From Tolypocladium sp. Sup5 PDA-1 (taxonomy: Eukaryota > Ascomycota > Sordariomycetes > Hypocreales > Ophiocordycipitaceae), in assembly GCA_000750105.3 (NCBI GenBank), contig JPHH03000029.1:124001-188000 (forward strand): a stretch of 64,000 nt of DNA, given 5' to 3'. The notes below the pieces were generated by a model. The model was not told the DNA's origin. It did no database searches and saw only the letters and a program-made list of their open reading frames with translations. The position numbers and the translations under genes were made by a program. Every line of letters begins with the position of its first letter. Position 1 is the stretch's first letter. Shown one piece after another: positions 54,093 to 64,000 of the stretch.

Positions 54093-55770
54093 CTTGGACG
54101 ATGTGATGCTGAGCTAGCACGCATGTTAGTATGATCATGCTTGATGTCTTTGAGCAATGCACTGGAGGTTCATGTTGTATGGACGGTAGCAGCACAAGTT
54201 TGTGTCCCTGTGCCCAAGGTTTAGGAGATCGCGTGATGCGGGCGGGCAACAGAACCAGCTTTTGCTAGCAGAACTCAGGAAGGAAAAGCAAAGAGAAAGG
54301 AAAAAACCTTACCAGAGATTTGAGCTGAAGAGTCTTGGATAATGTGTCAACAAGCTGATGAGATTTGGATGCGACAATGTCGAGCGAGTGCAAGCTGGAG
54401 AGGAAATGCAGACGAGGTGTGCGTGAGGTGGAAGAGACAAGTCGAGGTGACACGAGGGACCAGGGAGCTCTTTTATAGCCCACAAAACAGAGCGGTGTAA
54501 TGAGTACTTCGGGGATTGCCACCAGGACTTGGAGCGCTGCCTCAGGTAGAGCTCCAGCGTCGAGCACGTCGATTCACTCAAGGCTGCACCTGGGTAAACG
54601 CCAGGTTACACTATGTGCGGTGCTGCACCTGGAAAGTTATCTTGAAAGAACCGGTGCATCTGGCTGCAATAAAATCAAACAAACCTACTATACGTATCGT
54701 TGTTTGCTGTAGAGCAGTTCTTGAAGCTCGATTACTTGGGTTAGAATGCGTTGGTGCCAGGGAGCGGGAGACTGTGCTGTAGGGAGTTGAGTAAAGAGAG
54801 CGCCAGGAGACGAGAGCAAGCAAGCTCCCCGTTACACGGGGTACGCTCGCAGGTTCCGGGCAACCTGACACTGATGCCACTGCTATAGTGTAGACCCAGT
54901 GGTAACGGTGGTTAGGTGCGCCAGGTAGCCCCCAAGACGAAGCGACAGCGGCCCGACTGTTCAGGACTGCGCTGTGCTAAGCGAGACTGGTAGATATACG
55001 TGATGCCCTAACTGCACGTGTGACTTTGGTGGAGGAAGCTGGCTCGCTCCTTGATACCGTGCACTCTAGATGCAAGAGCCTGTAGGTCTGCAAGTCCCCG
55101 TCTGAAGTCGCCATAGGTGCCATCGGATGAATGTTCAGAGTTCAGTCCTGTCTGAGCATTTGCATGATGCAAACTACTATCATTATTTCATTGCAGAGGA
55201 TCCCAAACAATCGTCGTTGGTGATGACGACTGGATCTGACTCAAAATCAGATACCGTGTCCCTGGTGTCGTGCCCATCACATGGCGCTGTGCCAAAAACA
55301 TCGTGGCAGCACTGGACCGCAGGTATCACCGTCAGCACCACTGTAGCCTACAGACTCTCCTCTTTGGCGCTTGCAGCACTTCTTCGAGAGAACGCTCCTC
55401 CGTATTGTGGATCTCCTCAGCCGTAGAACGTGTCCTTTGTAGCCTCAAAGCCAGGCTTCCATACCGAAGTTGCTGTACATGAGCTATTGGCGCCATTATC
55501 TCGTTGGGTGGACTCTGTCTACATGCTCCTCAAGTGTCTGAGGCGTTTGCACTCTAAACGAGTGACGACAATCATACAAGCCCTCATCAAGTTCACATTG
55601 GATGTCTACGCGGAACAGTTCAGCAGTCACTCAAATCCCATTTCTCTCGTGTCGGCAGCTCGAATAGCTAAAGCAAAAGTGACCATCTCCAAACTCCAAA
55701 CTCTCTCACCAGATCCCTGCGTGAATGAAAACACGAGACAGTGCCATGTTCCGGCTCCAGAGACTGAAGC
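54093..55770. other. Leader/promoter of member a and intergenic region
   Basis: The left part contains the leader intron of member a. In the rest I see no supported gene; a plus-strand open stretch near 55127-55774 has no coding-like codon use. Confidence 0.5.
54114..54312 (-). other. 5'-leader intron of cluster member a
   Basis: It has donor GTAAGG, a TACTAAC branch site 14-15 nt before the acceptor GCTAG, and length 199 bp. Splicing would bring the leader to within 22 nt of the ATG. Confidence 0.6.
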
Positions 55771-56175
55771 TTAGGTCTCAGTCTCGGTCTCGTCGGGGTC
55801 CTCCTTCACCTCGTCCTTGACCTCCTCCTCGTCCTCGACAAGAGACTCCGACTTGATGATCTTCTTGCGCGGCGATCGGGTCTTCTTGATCTTGCCATCG
55901 CCAGAAGGGCCGGCGGCAGCGCCCCTGGTCTTTCGGGGAGAAGCAGTGGCTGCAGCGCCCTGTTCGCGCCAGCCATGTCGGTTGGACATCTGGCGGAATC
56001 GTTCTTTGGCGCACTTGGCGTCCTTCAGACCCAAGTCGTTGGCAACCTCGTTCCAATCCGCATCTGGCTTTTGGGTCATGTTATCAAATATGGCTTTGAT
56101 GAAGCGCAATTCGTTGTCGGTAAGGCCTATGGGAGCGTCTGCTCCCTCGCCAGCTGCGGCCTTCTTGGGAGGCAT
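55771..56175 (-). CDS. Myb/SANT-like small protein, cluster member b
   Basis: One coding exon encodes 134 aa. The module is at residues ~18-70: GLTDNELRFIKAIFDNMTQK, then PDADWNEVANDLGLKDAKCA and KERFRQMSNRHGW. It keeps the central Trp (D-W-N-E-V-A) and the R-F motif of the third helix, so it is the clearest Myb/SANT-like member. The tail is basic then acidic with IIKSESLVEDEEE (a psi-K-x-E motif). A leader intron (56188-56236) lies just upstream of the ATG. Unlike the other members it has no intron inside the module, which could mean intron loss. Function is not known; small nuclear DNA-binding or chromatin protein is the inference. Confidence 0.75.
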   Translation of the reverse strand: MPPKKAAAGEGADAPIGLTDNELRFIKAIFDNMTQKPDADWNEVANDLGLKDAKCAKERFRQMSNRHGWREQGAAATASPRKTRGAAAGPSGDGKIKKTRSPRKKIIKSESLVEDEEEVKDEVKEDPDETETET

Positions 56176-56993
56176 TGCGGTTTGCTGCTAGCCATCAGTA
56201 AGCATGAAATAGACAAACGGAAATGAAGGTACTTACCTGGTAAAGCGATACTGTTGTTTGAGTGTTTTGATAGATGGAAGCGTGCTTGACTTGCACAGCT
56301 GAGTGGCGATGGTGGAAGCTGGTGGTGAGGCAGCAGGCAAGTGTTTGTGTGCGGAGTTGGGTTGTGTGGGCAGACTGTTTTCAGCGAGGAGAGATTTAAT
56401 ACTGTAATTTGGTTGCCCTAACTCCGGCAGGTCAAACAATGGGCGTGCACGGAACTCCAAGGCACCAAGATCTCTCAGGCATGAACCTAGATATAGGGGA
56501 ATCTGTTTGGTCTAAGCGAGGTGCAGCGCAGACGAACACCACTAATGGCCCCAGTAGCAACAGCAGGCGGTCAGCAGGGCAGCCTTAGTGCAGGGAAGCA
56601 CAGGGAACACGATGGCAAACGGACAGAATGCTGTTGTTTGCAGATTTAGGGGTGTGTTCAACCACTTCAAGGGCATCCTTTGGCGCTCATGCAGGCTTGA
56701 AAGAGCACACAGGAGCAACACACTACGACAACTCCAAATCAAACGAATCGGTTACTACGATGGATGCTGAGTTCCGTGGTAAAGTTCACTTGTGGTCTCA
56801 GTTCTCTTTTACACGAGTTTCCGTGATGCTGACGCCCAGATGGCTAACCACCGAGGTGGTGTCCATTCCCGCAGCTTTCCACCATAGCAAAAGCCAAACC
56901 CAACTCTCAAAACGGCGCACAGAAAACGCCATCCCCAGTAGCAAGACCCTGTTTGTAGAGGCCGGAGAGAGCGGCTGTCACGAGGTCCAGAGC
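56176..56993. other. Leader/promoter of member b and 3' flank of member c
   Basis: It contains the leader intron of member b at 56188-56236 (GTAAGT...CTAG). No other gene is seen. Confidence 0.5.
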
Positions 56994-57534
56994 TTAGAAT
57001 GGATCATCCTCGTGGATCGCGTTCATGTCAGCCTCGAACTGGGCCGCCGGGTCGACAGGCTCAGCCTTGACGGTGTCAATGTCATCCACGGTCGTTTCGT
57101 CCACGTCGTCGGCCGGCTCCTCCTTCTTGACCTTGCCACGACCACGGCCCGCGCTGCCCTTGGCTCCAGTGCGGCCGGTGTTCTTCCTGACTTTGGTGGG
57201 AGTTCCGACGGCGGCTATGGTTCCTTTCTTGGCGGTAGAGCGAGCAGAGGAACCGGGAGTGTCGGTCGTGGTCGTGATGCCAAGCTTGCGCTTGACCTGA
57301 CCGAAGCGGACCTATGCAGCCAGCCGAGTTAGCATGAGACATCCTTACTTTTTGAGTCGTGGAAGGGGGTAAGCTCACCTTGGCAACTTCAGCGTTTTTG
57401 AAGCCCTGTTCCGCAGCTACGGCATTCCAGTCGATATCTGCCTTGTTCTTGGTATGCTTTACAATAGCAAAAAAGAACATGGCCTCCGAGGGTGTGGGCT
57501 CCTTCTTGGGAGTGTTGGTCATCTCCTCGGCCAT
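56994..57534 (-). CDS. Myb/SANT-like small protein, cluster member c
   Basis: The exons are 57379-57534 and 56994-57311, giving 157 aa. The module covers residues ~14-65: TPSEAMFFFAIVKHTKNKAD, then IDWNAVAAEQGFKNAEVAK and VRFGQVKRKLGI across the intron. The D-W-N-x-V-A core is kept. The tail is Gly/Lys-rich (GAKGSAGRGRGKVKKEEPAD) and ends acidic (MNAIHEDDPF), with VKKEEP and VKAEPVD as psi-K-x-E motifs. A leader intron (57550-57614) precedes the start. The intron in the module sits directly before the R-F helix, close to where members a, e and f have theirs. Confidence 0.75.
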
Positions 57535-58335
57535 GATTGCAGATTTGCGCTCCAAGAGGCAAATTGTTAGAATGAATTCAATAAATATCCATAAAGAAGA
57601 AAGAGTCAACTTACTTCGACGCTGAGGTTATTTGCGAAGGTGGCTTGTGAGTGTTTGTTGAGTTGCAGCAGTGGGAGGCTGTAAATGAGCGCGAGTGAGG
57701 ATGCGGTTGCGAGAGAGAAAGAGAAAACGCGGGTTGAATGCACCGAGAATAGAAACAGAAGCTTTTATTTTGAACAGGAAACAGTAAACCAGTGACCCGA
57801 GAGACATGCGTTGCGGTGTGATTCGGGGTGCTGAACGAGTCAGCTGCTAACAGTTGCCAGGCAAAGCTTGCGCGGCACACGCCATAGGGACTGCCTAGCC
57901 TTTATGCGGTGGTCGTGGTACATCACTGGAGAGAACAGCAGGCATCACAGTGCTGGAGACGGGCACTGGGGTCAATATATCAAGGAACGATATGGTAAGA
58001 ACATGGGAACATGGGCAATTTTGGTAGCAGAACTTGGCTTTTCTCATTTTGTTCCTAGACACTTGAGGAAAACAAAGAACAGAAAGCCAACAAATACCAG
58101 CTAATAGAATTAGTATACAATTTGTTCGACGGCATCCCTTGTCGTCGCCTTCAACTCCTGCCCAGCGTCATAAAGAATACGCAGTCAAGAGGAAGCCTTG
58201 CTCGATGTCCCCGAGGCAACACTTGCTGGATAATTTTCGTCATTAGGTCATGAAAGCAGCAACGTCTACCGTACGCCATTTTTATACACGAGCCATCAAC
58301 CGTCACCTTCCCTTGGAACTTGCTTCCACGGGGTA
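57535..58335. other. Leader/promoter of member c and 3' flank of member d
   Basis: It contains the leader intron of member c at 57550-57614 (GTAAGT, TTCTAAC, GGAG). No other gene is seen. Confidence 0.5.
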
Positions 58336-59111
58336 TCAAAAGAGTTGTGGGTCGTGGAAGCGGTCGTTCCAGTCCTGGCCACAGTCTATCAAAGACTGGG
58401 TGGCGCTGAGGTCGGAGATGTCTTGGCTCTGGAAGTCTGATCCAGCACTGTAGCTGCTCAAGTCGTAGGCAGCGTCGAAGGCGTCGAAGGCTGGGGAGTG
58501 GGCGGCATGGTTGAGGAAGTCGGGGCTTTCATCTGTGCTTGGGACGAACCCGTTTGTAGCATTCTCAACAGCTGCGGGACGGACGGACATGGCTTGCGTC
58601 ATGTCGTCGCTGCAGGGCGTGAGGAATCGAGCGCTAAAGTCGTCTCGAGTGTCACCCATATAGGGGGAGGCAATCGAGGAAGGCGAGTACTGTGGCAGAC
58701 AATACGTTAGTGGTGCTTTAGGTTGACAAGCCAGGCACATCTCGACATACCTGAGCGTATGACGATAGGCTGACGCCAGACTCTGACTTGATGATGATGT
58801 CCTTCTTGGACGGGTGGTCCTTCTTGGACTTGGACACCCGAGCCTTCTCGCCGTGACGACTGCGCTTCTGCGGCTCGTGGCCCGTGACCGTTGAACGGAA
58901 GCGCGAGTATCGCATCCTCGCGGCATGTCCATTCGTAATGGGCTGGATGAGGACGGGATCTTGGGCGACTTGATTCCAGTCAATCTGCGACAAGGTCAGT
59001 TTAGGGTCCGCCGCCAGCCTTATGCAGTTGAACACTCACATCCTTGAGGTTCTTTTGCTTCAGGATGGCGAAGAGGAAGCGAGCCATGGCGTTGTCGCTG
59101 TTGGGAGACAT
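58336..59111 (-). CDS. Myb/SANT-like small protein, cluster member d
   Basis: The exons are 59040-59111, 58751-58984 and 58336-58689, giving 219 aa. The module spans residues ~6-58: DNAMARFLFAILKQKNLKD, then IDWNQVAQDPVLIQPITNGH and AARMRYSRFRSTV. The core D-W-N-Q-V-A is kept, and the first intron lies directly before it, at the same place as in member a. The tail has a basic stretch (KKDHPSKKD) with IIIKSESG, and an unusually long Ser/Asp/Phe-rich C-terminal part (AFDAFDAAYDLSSYSAGSDF) that could act as an acidic activation-type region. The N-terminus and splice sites are well supported. Confidence 0.75.
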
Positions 59112-59705
59112 GGTGGCAGATGTGAGGCGAGGGGTTGGTTGAGCTGAGGAGAGTGGAAAGGAGGCGAGGCACAAGGGACGGCCCGTGAGCGGATGAAATA
59201 GTCGTGATATGGAGAGCTCAAGGCAGCTGGGACGCTGCAGAGGCAGACACCAAGAGTGTGGAGACGAGGGAGGCGGTTGAGGTGAGTCAGCGTGAATGTC
59301 GGTGTTGCAGGAGTCGGGCAGAAGTCACGGGGGTCGATCGGGACGAGTGGTGAACGGGCCAAGAAGCTGCCAGGTGGTGGTTGATGGGATGAAAGAGAGA
59401 TATGGAGGTACAGTAGCAAAGACCTATGGATGATGGAGATGTTCAGGGGACAAATGGAGGAGCGTCCCGACGGGGAGGACGGCGACTTAAAAAGGCATCG
59501 AGGCCAGGCCACAATGCAGGAGGACGAGGCACGGAAGTGACAGAGCGGACGCAGGGATCCAGGAACAGACCTCTCCCATGCCGACCGATACCCACATCCA
59601 TGCACCGCATGGGCGTCTGCTGGCCCTCGAATCGGCATCACAGTGGCAATGCTGTGTCTGAGATGGCAGCGCTTTAGCCCGTGGTTGCCTGGTGTTACTC
59701 TTGTT

Positions 59706-59727
59706 GGGGGGGGGGGGGGGGGGGGGG
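59706..59727. repeat. Poly-G tract, 22 bases
   Basis: An uninterrupted G run lies about 600 bp upstream of member d. It is comparable in kind to the poly-C run at 39641. Confidence 0.9.
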
Positions 59728-61053
59728 CCTGTTTGCAGGCGGCTGGTGTATGACGAGTGGTGGGGAGGGAGGCCCTCCATCTAAGTTCAGGGTGTCTGCG
59801 CGCTGGGGGGAACCGGCTCGCGCGTAAAGTGGCTGCAGCAGCGCCCCCGCAGCGCTAATGCGACTCCACGAGTCCACTAACGACTCAACCCGGCCCCTGT
59901 AAGCCACGTCCAACTGCGCAGCCCAGATCCAGGCCGTGGAATGTATGCCAAGTTGCGATGCGGTCAAGGGCATCAGTTGAGCGATTGATTGCGGCGCGGA
60001 GGACTATTTTGGCTTTTTGCAGCGGCTCCAGTGATCAAGCGCCAGTTGCCCGTAGCTCCAATTGCGCTGGCGGTGAAGCGGCCAAGAGGCGTCTGTGCAA
60101 ACCCGCCAGGGAATGATTCCAGTCACTTGAAGAAAAGCGCAATGTTGGACGGATATCAATTGGAAATCGAGCCCAACAAACAGGGATCTCTATCCGGTCT
60201 GGACTGAAACCCCGTGTGACTCATACCCAGGCGGAGAGAAAAGAAAGAAAAAGCGGGAGGGTCAGTCGAGTCGCTGGAAGCAGGTTCATTCCGTCAGCCC
60301 CGGCGGAGCCTGCAGGCGCTAGAGCCGGACGTCGTCGCTTGGATCCAATCCGAAGCTGCCGGAATGCGCATCAATTGCGTCGCTGTGAATCCAGAGAGAT
60401 ATCGCGCTGTAGAGGGTAGCAGTACGGGTGCCATTCTAGGCCTTGTTCTCTCGCTGAGCAGCCGCTCGTCGTTGTCGCACCGACCGGGCTGTCTGACATG
60501 GACTCGCGAGTGAAGCCGAGATGGGGCCTCGGACGAGAGAGCCTGGTCCTCGCCGAGTCTGCTGCCGCCTCATTTGCATCCAAGGGAGAAGCAAAGGGGC
60601 GACGAGGCGAGGCCCCAGGCCGTGTGCGTCGCAGGCGGCAGTGCTCCTCACCGATCTTTGCGGTGACGGCGTCATCAAAAGAGGGGCCTGCGTCGCAACC
60701 ATCGCCATCTTCAACAATTGCGACGAGTGTCCGTTTTGGCCCCAGAAACACCCGCGACGCCGGGAAAATTTGCGAAGCGACAAAGACAATGCTTCAAAAC
60801 CATTGAGGATCGATTTGAGACCGCCCATGGTCGCGCAGGGGCGCCAGCGACGCTTCTCGTCGAGGAGGGGATGGGGGGAGGTGGTCGGAAGACGCGACGG
60901 GCGCGAACTTTTGCGGGACACCGTGTGACGGGGGTGCCGCCAGGTTGCCACGAACTCACGTGAGTGGAAGAGGTACGTACTGTACCTCGTACTCGCTCGT
61001 GTTGGTTCATGACTCTGGTCTCCCTCCGTGGTTACAGCCAGCGCCCTCCCTTA

Positions 61054-61092
61054 CATGCCTCCATCCCATGCCTCCATCCCATGCCTCCGTCT
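61054..61092. repeat. 13-bp tandem repeat CATGCCTCCATCC
   Basis: There are three consecutive copies, the last with two changes, in gene-free sequence. Confidence 0.9.
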
Positions 61093-62103
61093 CCTCTCGT
61101 CCACACCACAGCACGAGGCAACAAGAGTCTCGGCTGCTCACGTTACGCACCTCCATCGTCATGATGGCTGGGGCTTGCCCCCGAATCTTACAAAGCAACA
61201 CACTGGACATGTCCACCTGACGTCTGCCCTACCCTATATGGGATTGGTCGTTCCCGACTTGCAGACGGCAGCCTCCATGTCGGCACTTGCATCAGCCTCA
61301 TGTGCAAGCTGTTCAATTCGGGTCATTGCCTGCTAGATTACTAAACGTCTGTGGATGAAGTGCATCAGAACGAGATCGCAGTTGTCTGCGTCCTCTGAAG
61401 CGTTGGCTCCTATCCGTACACGGCTCCGCGGAGGAGAGTGAACACTTCACAGATGCCAAATGGTGAATAAGCTGTCAATTGTCGCCTGATTGATTGGGAG
61501 TACTTCGTAGCGTGGAACACGACATAGCGCCGAGCATCTCGTGTTGCTGGCCGCGGGCTGAACAGGACGTTTGAACGAAACGAGAGGGTGCTCCAACGTC
61601 TTGTGAGGCACGGCTAAACGCCGCTTCAGCCCCGGCTAAGCCGTTGCATCATGATCCATGCGGGCTACATGCCTTGTGCAACCGTCTGCGACTCCCGCAA
61701 TCTCGGCTCACGTCTCGTTCCACTCGTCCAATGTCTATTCATCTCCTTTATTAAGGTCCACGTAAGCCTTCGGCCATTTTTAAGGCATCGTGAGGCGTTG
61801 CCAACGATCATCACATTCATCCCGTGGCCGGAATAAGAGTTGTCCCAGCCTCCGGTAGTCTCCACGTGCCAGCTCCGGGTGCACGGGCCATGCCTAATCC
61901 CCCATCCCCCCCCAACCTCCCACTCCCTCCAACGCCCCTACCAATTCCCACTACCAATTTTGCCGTTGATCGAGCACCGCAGTTAACACTGCCTATCGTC
62001 ACCCAGCACAGAGGACTGCCGACTACATACAAACACCAAACCACCACAGTCCACCACCACTGCGACTTACTCGAGTCGCCGTGGTGACCCACAGTCGTCT
62101 GAT

Positions 62104-63289
62104 ATGGCCATGAACAACAAGAATTGGAACGATCGCGCAGATAAGGACCTGTTCTTTACCATTTTGTCCGTCAAAAACATTGGCGTCATCAGTGGCGCGG
62201 AATGGACCACCATTGGCAACCACATGCGAACCATGGGCTACGGCTTCACCAATGAGGGCTGTCGGTAGGTGTCTTTCTCATGCATCTCATCCATCACACG
62301 AGTTTAACCTTGCCCAATTGTACGTGGATGATATCTTCATGGCCAAAGACCTCTTGGCTGTGTTCAGTCTGGAGTCTTGACCATCATGTACATCGAGTCC
62401 CTTGATATGAAGCAACAACTACTCTTACATTCATAATGTCAACTGCTTCATGATATTCTCTGACTCAAAGACTGACAACCTCCCCTCACAGGCAACACTT
62501 CCAGGGCCTTAGAAGGGCCCAGAACAAAGCCGACGCAAACGGGGCTGCTACGGAGAGCGCCAGGCGCGTCGATCCAACAATGAATCCCATCACGAGAAGA
62601 CCCGGCCCCGGTCGAGGCCGGCCGAGGAAGCAGCAGGACCAGGATTCCACTGGGCAGCCCAGCCCAGGAGCCGGTCCCGTCTCCGCCCATGCTCCTGGAC
62701 AGGTTCCTGGCGCAGTAACGGGACCATTCCCTGGTGCTGTGCCAGGACAGTTCTTTGGAACCATGCCTGGACAAGCTCATGGTGCCTTACCAATCGGGGC
62801 TCCCGGCCAACATCAGCAATCTCAACCGCCTCATCAGTCTCCTGAGGCACCCACAGAGGGCCATGTCGTATCACCAGAGCATGCTTCAGTGGCGCCCAAC
62901 GATCCATCGACACCGGCAATCGTAACGTCTGCTGTCCGGCCCGAACCGGACTCCACAGATCCTGAACATGTAGACGAAGGCGACGTTGACGCCGATGGCG
63001 CCGAGAGCGCTGGTCAGTTGGAGCCAACTGAACAAACCGAGCAGGATGAAGATGACGATCATCCTGCCAAGCGCCAGAAGATGGATTCGCATGAGCTAGA
63101 GCCCGAACCCGAACCCGAACCCGATCACGAGCACGATCCGGCTCTCGACGACGAAGCAGTTCTGGCTCTTGCTGCTCATAACGGGTCTGGCGGTGCCGAC
63201 CAGTACGGCTCAGGGTACGTTTGGCAAACGATGGAATTGACTTCCAGGGGCTAACGTCGCGCAGCTTCGACAACTACGGTGAGGCCTAG
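62104..63289 (+). CDS. Myb/SANT-like protein with elastin-like tail, cluster member e
   Basis: The exons are 62104-62264, 62492-63214 and 63265-63289, giving 302 aa. The module is at residues ~8-65: NDRADKDLFFTILSVKNIG, AEWTTIGNHMRTMGYGFTN and EGCRQHFQGLRRAQ. The Trp core is E-W-T-T-I and the third helix R-Q-H-F. The intron splits the Arg codon (CG|G) before Q-H-F, the same phase and almost the same place as in member a. After GPGRGRPRKQQ (an AT-hook-like G-R-G-R-P-R-K) comes a Pro/Gly/Ala-rich stretch of PG-A/Q units, then an acidic region with KRQK and EPEPEPEP. The GRPRK core is typical of AT hooks that bind the DNA minor groove. Confidence 0.75.
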
Positions 63290-63820
63290 CATCCCGTCAC
63301 CCGGTAGCGACCAGTGTGTTCATCTTCTGGCCATTTACTCCCGCTCTTCGTATGAACTGCGGCGATGTGAAATTGTTTTTATAAAAGGCAGGCGCAGTGT
63401 CTTTCAGCGTTCTATGGACGGTTCTGCACAATGGCGGAATGTGTTCTCGGATTATTGATATTGTTCTGGAGTTTGAAGAATTTGGGACGGAAGGTGTAGC
63501 CTTGCAACGTTGGCCGGCGGACCAGCTTGGGAGCGGGTGTCAAACCCGCGCATGTACCTATTAGGGCTGTAACAACAACTGGCAACTATATTAGTCCTGG
63601 AAGGGGAAAATGGTAGCGTTTAACAGGTGCTGTTCACCTGACCGGCAACCACAACAACCTGCCCTCTATCTGTTCAACCACAACAGCCCGCTCCCTACCT
63701 GTTCAACAACCTGCAACACAACCCAACCGTCAACTCAACACAGCCATTCCTTAGCTCCTACGCGCCCACGAGCATCACAAACAAACACTAAACCTCGCCA
63801 ACGCATCATCACCAGCCAAG
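63290..63820. other. Intergenic between members e and f
   Basis: No gene is seen. A CAAC-rich leader precedes member f. Confidence 0.5.
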
Positions 63821-64000
63821 ATGCCTCCCAAGGGACCGACTATCTGGGAGAATGCCGTCTTCCTCAACAACCTCGTGGTGAACCTCTACGAGGCTGCCAA
63901 TCAGGCTGGTGGCCTTGGCCCAGCTGTCAAGGAGGCCGTCGTAGAGAGCCTTCACCAGCAAGAGCATGACATTTCGTGGGAGGCTATTCGGTAAGCGGCG
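63821..64000 (+). CDS. Myb/SANT-like protein, cluster member f (cut by window end)
   Basis: Only the first exon (63821-63990) and the start of an intron (GTAAGC) are visible, 56 codons plus two bases. The sequence (AVFLNNLVVNLYEAANQAGG, then VESLHQQEHDISWEAIR) shows a first helix followed by I-S-W-E-A-I, the Trp core of the module. The exon ends inside an Arg codon (CG|), exactly as in member e, so the R-F/Y helix should lie in the next exon beyond the window. The start MPPKGPTIW resembles member b's MPPKK. Confidence 0.6.

Larger units (their letters stand above)
59112..62103. other. 3-kb gene-free interval within the cluster
   Basis: This separates minus-strand members a-d from plus-strand members e-f and would contain both outward promoters. 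It holds a 22-G tract, a 13-bp tandem repeat at 61054-61092 and a TACTTCGTA word near 61501. I find no frame with the family module or other support. Confidence 0.5.

Noticed and set aside
55127..55774. Open frames between cluster members a and b
   Set aside because: Mixed codon use, no module, no intron or leader pattern like the neighbours.
56628..57332. A 234-codon plus-strand frame overlapping cluster member c
   Set aside because: Most of it lies antisense to member c, whose splice sites and module are convincing. The remaining part lacks coding-like codon use.
60371..60951. Overlapping open frames in both directions in the 59-62 kb gap
   Set aside because: Both translations are Arg/Ala/Ser-rich with no domain. 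GC-rich sequence gives such frames by chance.

Overview
The window is a gene-dense stretch of nuclear DNA from a filamentous ascomycete, most likely a sordariomycete and probably of the order Hypocreales. The reasons are short introns (mostly 47-70 bp) with GT-AG ends and CTRAC/CTAAC branch sites, C- or G-ending codons in the conserved genes, and a gene set (Byr4, Atg37, 78 kDa complex I subunit, fungal amidoligase, Mcp2-type PUF protein) typical of Pezizomycotina. The species cannot be named from the sequence. I placed about fifty introns by hand from splice signals, reading frame and expected protein continuity. I see no transposase, CRISPR array, rRNA or convincing tRNA.

Layout. 0.8-9.5 kb: a UBAC2/Dsc2-like rhomboid pseudoprotease (-), an eight-exon TDT-family C4-dicarboxylate/sulfite transporter (+) preceded by a 64-codon overlapping upstream ORF, a mitochondrial PP2C phosphatase (-) and a KPWE-motif protein resembling the PTS2-import factor Pex39 (+). 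10-19 kb: a PUF RNA-binding protein (-), mitochondrial ribosomal protein mS33 (-) divergent from an RNase III (+), an F-box protein (+) and an amidoligase (-). 20-26 kb: a hypothetical protein beside a 181-bp-period duplication, Atg37 (+) and an Asn-rich unknown protein (+). 26-36 kb: complex I 78 kDa subunit (-), SelO/Fmp40 AMPylase (-), an unknown single-pass membrane protein (-), an aldo-keto reductase (+) and XRCC4 (-). 40-50 kb: Byr4 (+), Nop2 (-) divergent from Get5 (+), cofilin (-) and Hsp60 (-).

51-64 kb looks different. It holds a coiled-coil protein of unknown function followed by six short genes that I read as one family: a roughly 45-residue Myb/SANT-like three-helix module (W/F-x2-V/I-A core, then an R-F/Y motif) followed by a disordered charged tail. 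They share intron positions, at least three have an intron in the 5' leader, and several tails carry psi-K-x-E (SUMO-type) motifs. The sequences have diverged strongly. This local expansion is the best candidate in the window for an undescribed system.

The other genes are mostly conserved single-copy housekeeping genes with no common pathway. Mitochondrial functions are well represented: PP2C, mS33, the complex I subunit, SelO and Hsp60. Two genes relate to peroxisomes (Pex39-like, Atg37). Several micro-exons (3, 8, 11, 15 and 16 nt) would be missed by naive gene prediction.
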